Source: Paenibacillus sp. FSL R5-0912 (GTDB taxonomy: Bacteria > Bacillota > Bacilli > Paenibacillales > Paenibacillaceae). Taken from it: a stretch of 64,000 nt of DNA. Position 1 is the first letter of the stretch, and each line of letters begins with the position of its first letter. A program made the translations under genes and the position numbers. This document shows positions 44,165 through 52,343 of the stretch, in pieces. The notes under the pieces were generated by a model. It saw only the letters and a list, made by a program, of their open reading frames with translations. It had not been told where the DNA came from and searched no databases. The stretch covers positions 868,001 through 932,000 of the forward strand of contig NZ_CP009282.1 of NCBI RefSeq assembly GCF_000758605.1. The letters are read 5' to 3'.

Positions 44165-45940
44165 TTATGCTTCCATCTTCTGCGCCGTATAGAGCCGGTG
44201 GTAGAGGCCGCGGCGGGCGATCAGCTCATCATGCGAGCCGCTTTCCGCAATACCCTTGTTCGAGACATACATGATGCGGTCGCAGTTCTTCACGGTGGAC
44301 AGCCGGTGCGCGATGATGAACGAGGTACGTCCCTTGAGCAGCTCATTCAGCCCCTTCTGGAGCAGACGCTCGGTCTGCGCATCAATGGAAGAAGTGGCTT
44401 CATCCAGAATGAGAATACGCGGGTTGGCCAGCAGGGTTCTGGCGAACGAGATGAGCTGCCGCTGTCCCTGGGACAGCTTGGAGCCGCGCTCATTAACCTC
44501 CGTCAGGTAGCCCTGGTCGAATTCACGGATGAAATCATCGGCGCAGACGGCCTTCGCAGCGGTGATGACTTCTTGCTCGGTGGCATCCGGTCTGCCGTAG
44601 CGGATATTATCCAGAATCGTTCCCGAGAAGATGAAGCTGTCCTGCAGCATAATGCCCATCTGGCTGCGCAGCGATTTCAGCGTGATCTCGGCAATATCCT
44701 GCCCGTCGATCAGGATTCTGCCGCCGGTAAGGTTATAGAAGCGCGAGATCAGATTGACGACCGTAGTTTTGCCTGCACCGGTCGGACCGACCAGGGCGAT
44801 GCTCTCTCCGGCTGCGACATCGAAGGAGATGTTCTCCAGGATGTTCAGCCCCGGATCGTAGGCGAAGGTTACATCGTCGAAGGTGACCCGGCCCTGAACG
44901 GGCGGCAGCTCCTTCGCCCCGGGAATATCGCTGACGGTAACCGGCTCATCCAGCGTTTCGAAGATACGCTCCAGGTAAGCTACCGCATTAATGAAGTTAT
45001 TGTACAGCTGGGATAGATTGAGAATCGGCTGCCAGAAGCGGGCGGCATAACTGCTCATCGCGAGAATGACACCAAGCGTCATGCTCTGCGGGTTCAGAGT
45101 CAGCAGGCCAACCAGGAAAATCATTGCCGTAACCATGGTAGACAAGTTATCGACAGTGAACGGAATAAGCGTATTGTAACGCAGCGCCCGCATCCATTCC
45201 GTGCGGAAATTACCGGCTAGGCGAGTAAAGACGCCCTCATTGCGCTGTTCCCGGGAGAACATCTGCGTTACGCCGATCCCGCTGATACTTTCCTGCAGAT
45301 AGGCGTTCAGATTGGAGCTTTTGTTCGATACCGCCTGCCATGCCCGGCGCTGCCGGGTTTTGATGAGCAGCATGACACCGAGGAATACAGGCAATCCTGC
45401 AAGGATGACGAAGGAGAGCCGGACATCAACGGCGAACATGAAGGCAGCGATGAAGATCAGATTCACGATTTCTAGGATAAAGTTAATAATTCCGTTCGAC
45501 AACACGTCGGACACCGCATTAACGTAGTTTACAACCCGGATCAGGATCTTGCCCTGTGGCCGGTCATCGTAATATTTGAACGGCAAATCCTGCAGATGCT
45601 TGAACAGATCGGTACGGATATCGAAGATAATATCCTGCCCGACACTGGTCATTATCCGTGAGCGGATGGTAGCCAGAATTACGCTGACCACAATGGTCGC
45701 CAGCATCAGCGCGGACCAGCCAACCAGCGCGCCCATTTCTTTTGCCGGAATGGTTACGTCTACCACATGCTGCATAATCAGCGGGGCGGATAGGGCGATA
45801 GCCGCTGACAGTGCGCTAAGCACGAATGCGAGAATCATCGGTTTCTTCTTGCGTCTGATATAGACCATGGCCCGCCGGAAATGCTTAATATTAAACGGCG
45901 ATTCCAGATTCTCATCGACATCGAATTTATTCCTGGCCAC
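44165..45940 (-). CDS. ABC exporter half-transporter (second subunit)
   Basis: Permease-ATPase fusion of 591 residues. Membrane region with helices near 32-52, 70-90, 145-185 and 255-300, then ATPase with Walker A GPTGAGKTT, signature LSQGQRQL (an LSQGQ variant) and Walker B ILILDEATSSID, plus H-loop IIAHRLST. GTG start with AGGTG 7 bases upstream. It overlaps the preceding 591-residue partner by 14 bases, and equal length and pairing suggest a heterodimeric multidrug exporter of the BmrC/BmrD or LmrCD type. Substrates are unknown. Confidence 0.93.
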   Translation of the reverse strand: MARNKFDVDENLESPFNIKHFRRAMVYIRRKKKPMILAFVLSALSAAIALSAPLIMQHVVDVTIPAKEMGALVGWSALMLATIVVSVILATIRSRIMTSVGQDIIFDIRTDLFKHLQDLPFKYYDDRPQGKILIRVVNYVNAVSDVLSNGIINFILEIVNLIFIAAFMFAVDVRLSFVILAGLPVFLGVMLLIKTRQRRAWQAVSNKSSNLNAYLQESISGIGVTQMFSREQRNEGVFTRLAGNFRTEWMRALRYNTLIPFTVDNLSTMVTAMIFLVGLLTLNPQSMTLGVILAMSSYAARFWQPILNLSQLYNNFINAVAYLERIFETLDEPVTVSDIPGAKELPPVQGRVTFDDVTFAYDPGLNILENISFDVAAGESIALVGPTGAGKTTVVNLISRFYNLTGGRILIDGQDIAEITLKSLRSQMGIMLQDSFIFSGTILDNIRYGRPDATEQEVITAAKAVCADDFIREFDQGYLTEVNERGSKLSQGQRQLISFARTLLANPRILILDEATSSIDAQTERLLQKGLNELLKGRTSFIIAHRLSTVKNCDRIMYVSNKGIAESGSHDELIARRGLYHRLYTAQKMEA

Positions 45941-47702
45941 TCTCGGTCACCTGCCTTCCAATGCCCTCGTTCTGCAGCATGAATACATCGTAGTAATACC
46001 CCCGCTTGGCCAGCAGCTCGGCGTGGGTGCCTTCCTCAATCAGACGGCCGCCCTCTAAGATCAGGATGCGGTCTGCCTGGGCGGTAGTGGATACCCGCTG
46101 TGCAATGATAATCTTCGTGCAGGGATACTCCAGCTCACGCAGACTCCGCTGAATATGCTCCTCCGTCTCCAGATCGACGGCAGACGTCGTATCATCCAGG
46201 ATTAGGATCGGGCGGTGCACCGCCAGCGCGCGGGCAAGCGCAATACGCTGCTTCTGTCCCCCGGACAAGCCGACACCGCGTTCGCCGACTACCGTATCAT
46301 AGCCTTCCGGCATTTTGACGATGAAGTCATGGGCTGCTGCGAGGCCGGCATAGGCCTGCGCTTCTTCCTCCGTAAGATCGGGGTCGCCATAGGCGATATT
46401 GCCGTCAATCGTATCGGAGAACAGGAGGACGTCCTGCGTAGCCATCCCGATATTCCCGCGCAGTTCATCAAGCTCAAGCTCACGGACATCCCGGCCGTCT
46501 ACCAGCACGCGGCCTCCGGCCACATCGTAGAACCGGGGGATGAGGTTGATCAGCGATGTCTTGCCTGAGCCTGTCGCGCCCATAATGGCGATCGTTTCAC
46601 CGGGTTCAATCGTAAAGCTCAGGTCATCAAGCACGGTAGCGCTGTCATATTTGAACCGGACATGCTCGAACTCAATCCGGCCCTCATAGCGGCGGCGCTC
46701 TGTGATATTATGCTCGTTCACAATAGCGGGGCGGGCATAATAGATATCGACGATTTTGGATAAGCTGGCAAAAAAGCGCTGGATATCATTGATAATGATC
46801 CCGATATTGCGCATAGGGTTGGATACCGCCCAGATTAGCGAGGAGAAGGCTGCGAACTCACCAAAGGTGATCCGGCCGTGCATCAGGAAGTAGCCGCCGG
46901 CCAGCATCAGGATGACGTTGAAGGCTTGGGCGAAGGACTCCAGATAAGGAAAGTAATCGAGCCAGACGAGGGCCGCCTTCTTGTTCGCCACAGAGTAGTT
47001 GACATTCTTCTCCGTGAATTTGGCAATCTCAAACTCTTCACGGGCGAAAGCCTTGACTACACGGTTGCCTGAAATGTTCTCCTGGGTCGTCGTGTTAAGC
47101 TGGGACAGCCGCTCGCGCAGATCAATGTACATGGGACGGACACGTTTGGCGAAGATAAAGGCCACGACAAAAATCGGTGGCGACAAGATCAGCATCCACA
47201 GCGTCAGCTGGACATCAATTGTAAGGAAATAAATGACGGCAGCCAGAAAAATCGTCAGCGATTCAATGATCATCTTGAAAATCCACGCCATCGAATGCCG
47301 GACCATATCCAGATCGCCTGTCATCTTGGTCATAAGATCACCGGTACGATTGCGGTCATAATATTCCCGGTCCTGCCCCTGAATCTTGTTGTACAAATAA
47401 ATGCGGATGTTGTACATCATATTCTGGGAGGATATTTCGTACTGCATGGTTGTAAGATAAGCCAGACCTGTGCGCAGCAGGGAAAAGCCGATCATGCCCA
47501 GGCAGAGCGCAATGAGCAGTCCCCTTTCTGTAGCAAGATTCTGCCCTGCGTGGTCGCCGGCTATAAACGTATCGACGATACGCTGGCTGAGGTACGGGTT
47601 CACTATCGTAAGACTCGAGCCCACTACCGAGAGACAAAGCGCCACGATATACCGTGCCCGGTTGCCCTCGAGGTTTTGCCACAGCCATTTAAGTTCAAAC
47701 AT
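45927..47702 (-). CDS. ABC exporter half-transporter (first subunit)
   Basis: Permease-ATPase fusion of 591 residues from the ATG at 47702, with AGGTGATC upstream; the frame's extension to 47864 lies in promoter DNA. Membrane helices lie in the first 290 residues, then Walker A GATGSGKTS, signature LSGGQKQR and Walker B ILILDDTTSAVD. The catalytic Glu after Walker B is replaced by Asp (DDT), the mark of a degenerate ATP site in heterodimeric exporters; the partner retains Glu. Translated first in the operon. It fits the BmrC/LmrC half of a multidrug exporter. Confidence 0.94.
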   Translation of the reverse strand: MFELKWLWQNLEGNRARYIVALCLSVVGSSLTIVNPYLSQRIVDTFIAGDHAGQNLATERGLLIALCLGMIGFSLLRTGLAYLTTMQYEISSQNMMYNIRIYLYNKIQGQDREYYDRNRTGDLMTKMTGDLDMVRHSMAWIFKMIIESLTIFLAAVIYFLTIDVQLTLWMLILSPPIFVVAFIFAKRVRPMYIDLRERLSQLNTTTQENISGNRVVKAFAREEFEIAKFTEKNVNYSVANKKAALVWLDYFPYLESFAQAFNVILMLAGGYFLMHGRITFGEFAAFSSLIWAVSNPMRNIGIIINDIQRFFASLSKIVDIYYARPAIVNEHNITERRRYEGRIEFEHVRFKYDSATVLDDLSFTIEPGETIAIMGATGSGKTSLINLIPRFYDVAGGRVLVDGRDVRELELDELRGNIGMATQDVLLFSDTIDGNIAYGDPDLTEEEAQAYAGLAAAHDFIVKMPEGYDTVVGERGVGLSGGQKQRIALARALAVHRPILILDDTTSAVDLETEEHIQRSLRELEYPCTKIIIAQRVSTTAQADRILILEGGRLIEEGTHAELLAKRGYYYDVFMLQNEGIGRQVTESGQE

Positions 47703-47836
47703 CTGATCACCTGCTTCTGTTTTCTTATTTTCTTGTGAATAAATCAAAGTGATTATAACACTATGAATCAAAATGTATAGGTTTACAGCTAATTTTCTTG
47801 TTACAATCAACCGAACTTCCGCAGGAATAGGTATTA

Positions 47837-47883
47837 TAAAAAAGAGCCGGTCCCTGATCATCATCTGGGTACGGGCTCTTTTA
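47837..47883. terminator. Terminator after the DUF4003 gene
   Basis: AAAAGAGCC...GGGCTCTTTT with inner GGTCCC/GGG pairing has A-rich and T-rich flanks. It serves the minus-strand DUF4003 gene that ends at 47958. Confidence 0.8.
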
Positions 47884-47957
47884 ATGTAAATCTATAAGTA
47901 AACACTATAGCGGTCTACACAGAACCGGTCTCTGCCACACACGGCAGGCCTATAAAT

Positions 47958-48947
47958 CTAATTCGAAGAAGACGAGGCCGCAGCAGCGGATGTTGCGGCT
48001 GCAACCGCAATTGCCGTCTGCTGGGCAATGATGATGTTGGTAATGCTGGTGGATAACGCGGAAGTGATAATGCCGCTTTTCACGTCGTCTATATACGTAT
48101 AGGACACCAGTGCCGCAGACAGCAGGAGTAGCTCCTGCTTGTTAATCGACCAGTTCCCGAAGCCCTTCCGGGTACGCAGTAACTCATACGTCTCTGAGAC
48201 ATCGCTTACTAGCTCTTTCTGTTCATAGGGGAGCAGCGACAGGATGCCAAGCGAAGGTAGTGTATATTCCTTGTCCATCCGAATGTCCTGTGCACGGAAG
48301 GCCTCGCGCAGGCTGAGCACCCGTTCTGCAGATCCGCCATCTTCCTCCCCAAGCAGCATTACCTGTGTCAGCGCCTGAACGCTGTTGCCGGAGAAAAACT
48401 CAGGCTTAAGAGCAACATAGAGCTGTTCCAGGCGCTCTACTCCGTGCTCGATTCCGATAGTGGAAATTCCAAGCATGGCAGCGAAGATATAGTCATCCTG
48501 TCCAGTCAGGAAAGGATGCTTCGCTCTCATGCCATCGAAGAATGCCTTCGTGCGTTCGATCACCTGGACATATTGCTCGGATGTAGTATGGGCAGCAATC
48601 TGATAGGCGGCAATAACGAGATAGTCAGAAGCTCTGAATTTGACATCCTTCATCAGATCATAGACGGCCAGCGTTTCGGCAAGCTGCTGCTCCGGTTTAG
48701 CACTAAGAGAGAGCAGGGTAGCAATACTGATGGCGGAAGTCCCGCGGAAGGAAGAGAACATCCGGGTGTTCTCCTTGATCAGCGCATGGTTCGCACGGAT
48801 CGCTTCAGGATCGGCTGTTTTGTTCTCCACGGTGTAGAGCAATGCGGCCAGGCGGTTCACCTGAGCATTTTGCCAGGGGAATTCTTTCTTGATTCTCTGT
48901 GCATTTTCAGCGAACAATTCAAGTCTTGCCAGGTATTGTTCCTTCAT
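47958..48947 (-). CDS. DUF4003 family protein
   Basis: Cytoplasmic, mainly helical protein of 329 residues from the ATG at 48947, with AGAGGTG 6 bases upstream. Length and blocks such as FRGTSAISIATLLSLSAKPE and LTGQDDYIFAAMLGISTIG match DUF4003, a Firmicute family of unknown function. The C-terminus is an Ala/Ser-rich tail (AVAAATSAAAASSSSN). It is single-gene, with its own terminator. No ligand or partner is evident. Confidence 0.85.
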   Translation of the reverse strand: MKEQYLARLELFAENAQRIKKEFPWQNAQVNRLAALLYTVENKTADPEAIRANHALIKENTRMFSSFRGTSAISIATLLSLSAKPEQQLAETLAVYDLMKDVKFRASDYLVIAAYQIAAHTTSEQYVQVIERTKAFFDGMRAKHPFLTGQDDYIFAAMLGISTIGIEHGVERLEQLYVALKPEFFSGNSVQALTQVMLLGEEDGGSAERVLSLREAFRAQDIRMDKEYTLPSLGILSLLPYEQKELVSDVSETYELLRTRKGFGNWSINKQELLLLSAALVSYTYIDDVKSGIITSALSTSITNIIIAQQTAIAVAAATSAAAASSSSN

Positions 48948-49115
48948 CGGGTACACCTCTCATCTATACTTGGACACTTGGGCTAATTCTACTATACAAA
49001 CCCAAATGATGAAAATGAATCTAATCGCATACTTGCCGCTTAACCTATGAGAGCGTATTCTTGAATTAAGAGAACATGCAGCGCAGTAAACAATTCTTGG
49101 AAGAGAGGCATGAGA

Positions 49116-51503
49116 ATGATAAGAGCATCTGAAGATAACGAGTATTACGAGTTGTCGAGTCCGACAATTCTGCCCAAGGCTTCAGGATTTCTATGGAATG
49201 AGCGGATGATGATTCATATGAATTGCCGCGGGTATGCGGTAGCCCAGTTCATGCAGCCCGAGCCAGCCAAGTACTCCTATGCGCCGAACCTGGAAGCCAA
49301 GACCTTCATGCAGCCGGAGCAGCCCTATTATGCCCACCATCCCGGCCGGTTTGTCTATGTTAAGGATGAGGAAAGCGGTGAGATATTCTCTGCCCCGTAT
49401 GAGCCCGTCCGCTTGCCCCCTGATCACTATACCTTTGCTGTAGGCAAACATAATATTGTGTGGAAAATAGAGAAGAGTGGTATCGCCATCGAGATGACGC
49501 TGAGCCTGCCCAAGGATGAGCCGATGGAGCTGTGGCGGGTGAAGGTAACCAATCTGTCTTCAGCTCCACGGAAAATAAGCATTTATCCCTACTTCACCAT
49601 CGGCTACATGTCATGGATGAACCAGTCCGGCGAGTATAAGGAGGCTCTGCAAGGGATCGTAGCTACAGCCGTTACGCCATATCAGAAATATCAGGAATAT
49701 GACAGGATCAAACACCTGAAGGACAAGACCTTCCTGCTGGCTGATCACGCTCCGGCATCCTGGGAGGTGAATCAGGAAGCGTTCGAGGGGGAAGGCGGGA
49801 TTAGCTCTCCGTCAGCGCTGAGAAGCAGTCTGCTATCCAAAGGGGAAGCCCGCTACGAATCACCGGTTGCCATTCTGCAGTATAGTATCGGACTGGAGCC
49901 GGGTGAGGATCGTGAATACCGGTTCATCTTCGGACCCGCCCGGAATGAACAGGAGATTGCTGATATCCGCCAGCGGATGTTCCTGAATGCTGATGCCAAC
50001 GGCGCAAACGGATTTGAGCTTGCGGAACGTGAATACGCGGAATACATCCGCGAAGGCAGAGGCTGCATTGAGATCACGACTCCGGATGCGGACCTCGATA
50101 ATCTGGTGAACCACTGGCTGCCCCGGCAGATGTACTATCACGGGCAGACGAACCGCCTGACGACTGACCCACAGACCCGTAATTATCTGCAGGATAATAT
50201 GGGCATGAGTTATATTAAGCCGCAGACGGCGAGAAGTGCCTTCCTGACTGCTCTAAGCCAGCAGGCGGTAAGCGGAGCTATGCCGGATGGCATTATTTTG
50301 CATGAGGCCGCTGAACTGAAATATATTAATCAGGTTCCGCATACGGATCACTGTGTCTGGCTGCCCATTTGCCTCAGTACCTATCTGGATGAGACGGATG
50401 ATTACAGCATTCTGGAAGAGATTGTCCCGTATGCGGGCGGTGAGGAAGCCGAATCTGTCTTCGAACATATCGATCGGGCGATGCAGTGGCTGATTCATGA
50501 GCGGGATGAACGGGGGCTGAACTATATCAACCAGGGTGACTGGTGTGACCCGATGAATATGGTAGGCTACCGGGGCAAGGGAGTATCCGGATGGCTGACG
50601 ATAGCTACGGCGTATGCCTGCATGATCTGGGCGGATATCTGCGTTCACAGCGGCCGGCTGGAGGCTGGCAAGGCATTCCGCCTTGCGGCCGATGAGACGA
50701 ATGCGGTCGTCAATCAGTATTTCTGGGATGGTGAGTGGTACGCGCGGGGAATCACCGATGACAATGTCGTGTTCGGAATCAGTGAGGATAAGGAAGGCCG
50801 GATCTTCATTAATCCGCAAGGCTGGGCGCTGCTCAGCGGTGCGGCCGATGAAGAGAAGCGGGAGAAGCTGATGAAGTCGGTCACGGAGCAGCTGGAGACA
50901 CCATATGGGGTAGAAAAGCTGGCACCCTCCTATACCGCCATGCGGGAGGATGTAGGCCGGGTTACGCAGAAGCATCCGGGCACTGCCGAGAACGGGGCAG
51001 TCTATAATCATGCCGCAGCGTTCTATATCTATGGCCTGTATGCGGTGGGAGAGCAGGATCAGGCCTACCGTCTGCTGCGCAAAATGCTCCCGGGACCTGA
51101 CATCGGGGATATCATCAGACGGGGCCAATTGCCTGTCTTCATCCCCAACTATTACCGAGGTGCTTACAAGCAATTCCCGAAGACTGCCGGACGCTCCAGC
51201 CATCTGTTTAATACTGGCACCGTTCCATGGGTATACCGCTGCCTGATAGATGGCCTGTTTGGACTCCAGGGCACGCGCGAAGGACTGCAGGTGAAGCCGC
51301 AGCTCCCTTCCGATTGGCCGGAGGTTACGGTTAAGCGTAACTTCAGAGGTGCCGGGCTGCATATCAAGATGCAGCGTGAAGCTGGGGTTAAGGGGACAGA
51401 AGTCTATCTGGACGGCCAGTTAGCAGAGGCAGGTCTTCTTAAGGATCTGAAACCTGGTACGGAGTATACTGTGCTGGTTAAGCTTCCGCAAGTCACGAAC
51501 TGA
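49116..51503 (+). CDS. GH94 disaccharide phosphorylase (cellobionate- or chitobiose-phosphorylase-like)
   Basis: Intracellular phosphorylase of 795 residues, normal for the compact GH94 enzymes, releasing a glycosyl 1-phosphate. A beta-sandwich fills the first ~270 residues and an (alpha/alpha)6 barrel follows. The catalytic Asp is D478 in GDWCDPMN, where most GH94 have GDWND. VPHTDHCVWLPICLSTY and AVYNHAAAFYIYGLY are further barrel blocks. The Cys in the motif and the HTDHCVWLP block recall cellobionic acid phosphorylases, but substrate cannot be assigned from sequence alone. The ATG at 49116 has GAGAGG 7 bases upstream; the ATG at 49110 is too close to it. The gene stands alone. Confidence 0.88.
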   Translation: MIRASEDNEYYELSSPTILPKASGFLWNERMMIHMNCRGYAVAQFMQPEPAKYSYAPNLEAKTFMQPEQPYYAHHPGRFVYVKDEESGEIFSAPYEPVRLPPDHYTFAVGKHNIVWKIEKSGIAIEMTLSLPKDEPMELWRVKVTNLSSAPRKISIYPYFTIGYMSWMNQSGEYKEALQGIVATAVTPYQKYQEYDRIKHLKDKTFLLADHAPASWEVNQEAFEGEGGISSPSALRSSLLSKGEARYESPVAILQYSIGLEPGEDREYRFIFGPARNEQEIADIRQRMFLNADANGANGFELAEREYAEYIREGRGCIEITTPDADLDNLVNHWLPRQMYYHGQTNRLTTDPQTRNYLQDNMGMSYIKPQTARSAFLTALSQQAVSGAMPDGIILHEAAELKYINQVPHTDHCVWLPICLSTYLDETDDYSILEEIVPYAGGEEAESVFEHIDRAMQWLIHERDERGLNYINQGDWCDPMNMVGYRGKGVSGWLTIATAYACMIWADICVHSGRLEAGKAFRLAADETNAVVNQYFWDGEWYARGITDDNVVFGISEDKEGRIFINPQGWALLSGAADEEKREKLMKSVTEQLETPYGVEKLAPSYTAMREDVGRVTQKHPGTAENGAVYNHAAAFYIYGLYAVGEQDQAYRLLRKMLPGPDIGDIIRRGQLPVFIPNYYRGAYKQFPKTAGRSSHLFNTGTVPWVYRCLIDGLFGLQGTREGLQVKPQLPSDWPEVTVKRNFRGAGLHIKMQREAGVKGTEVYLDGQLAEAGLLKDLKPGTEYTVLVKLPQVTN

Positions 51504-51526
51504 TAGCTTATCATAACAACTGAGGG

Positions 51527-51553
51527 GGCCGGGATCTTTGGAAGATTCCGGCC
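51527..51553 (+). terminator. Terminator-like hairpin after the GH94 gene
   Basis: A 12-bp stem GGCCGGGATCTT/AAGATTCCGGCC has a 3-base loop; the following stretch is only moderately T-rich. Confidence 0.65.
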
Positions 51554-51574
51554 TTCTTCCATAGGAGGAATATA

Positions 51575-52033
51575 GTGAATACGAAACTGGCCGCGGGCGG
51601 GCTGGATAAGTCCATCGCCGCGCTTGCAGGCGCAAGTAATCATCAGGTGTTAGCGCTCTGGGCTGCCGACTGCGCTGAACGCGTGCTGCCTTATCTGGAG
51701 GCAGCATGCCCGGAAGACCAGCGGCCGCGGCAGGCGGTTGAAGCAGGGCGCGCCTGGGTTCGCGGTGAGCTTAAGATGGCCGCAGCCCGCCAAGCTGCGT
51801 TTGCCGCTCATTCGGCGGCCCGTGCCGCCGGTCCGGCAGAGGCTTGCGCTGCAGCCCGCGCTGCCGGACATGCTGCGGCAACTGCGCATGTTGCCACCCA
51901 TGCAGTGCATGCCGCAACCTATGCCGCCAAGGCGGTACATGCCGCAGCGGCTCCTGCCGGAGCCGAACTCGCCGTCACGCAGGAGCGTGAATGGCAATAC
52001 CGGCATTTGGCCCAGCTTACGAGGACTGATTAG
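51575..52033 (+). CDS. Imm5-like putative immunity protein
   Basis: Protein of 152 residues, very alanine-rich (about 30%), all-helical. The N-terminus SIAALAGASNHQVLALWAADCAERVLPYLEA and the AARAAGHAAATAHVATHAVHA heptad-like stretch match the Imm5 family of polymorphic-toxin immunity proteins and stand-alone relatives. GTG start with AGGAGG 6 bases upstream. No toxin gene is beside it, so it is an orphan immunity or housekeeping relative. It sits directly upstream of the split helicase-nuclease gene. Confidence 0.72.
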   Translation: MNTKLAAGGLDKSIAALAGASNHQVLALWAADCAERVLPYLEAACPEDQRPRQAVEAGRAWVRGELKMAAARQAAFAAHSAARAAGPAEACAAARAAGHAAATAHVATHAVHAATYAAKAVHAAAAPAGAELAVTQEREWQYRHLAQLTRTD

Positions 52034-52343
52034 TGATTAAATCGACCGTAATCGGAAATTGTTGTACAAAAGGCAATTTTTCTCCTCTTGCAGGCGGCTT
52101 AGCGGTAGAATTCTTGTACTTCATACAACAATTGCGAATTATGGCTATGCCGGCTGAACTAAAGATCCCGATTTAGTCATCCTGATGTCTATGAAAACCA
52201 GATCAGGGGGATGAGGGGCGGCGGGTATCCGCGCCTCCTTTTGGAGTATAGAAATCCGGGTATTTAAACCTGGCCGATTATATTATAATTAGTTCAAAAA
52301 ACAGGATCTTTGTCGCGAAAAGGACAGAGAAGAAGGGCTTTGT
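52034..52343. other. Intergenic region with a long inverted repeat
   Basis: No gene is seen. AATTGTTGTA (52057-52066) and TACAACAATT (52124-52133) form a 10-bp stem around 57 bases that also hold a direct repeat of TTGTAC. The remainder up to the helicase start has AT-rich promoter-like sequence near 52275-52300. Confidence 0.6.

Noticed and set aside
43976..45016. 346-residue plus-strand frame
   Set aside because: Runs antisense through the C-terminal ATPase of the exporter and across a terminator.
50253..51362. 369-residue minus-strand frame
   Set aside because: Antisense to the GH94 gene; no family signal.
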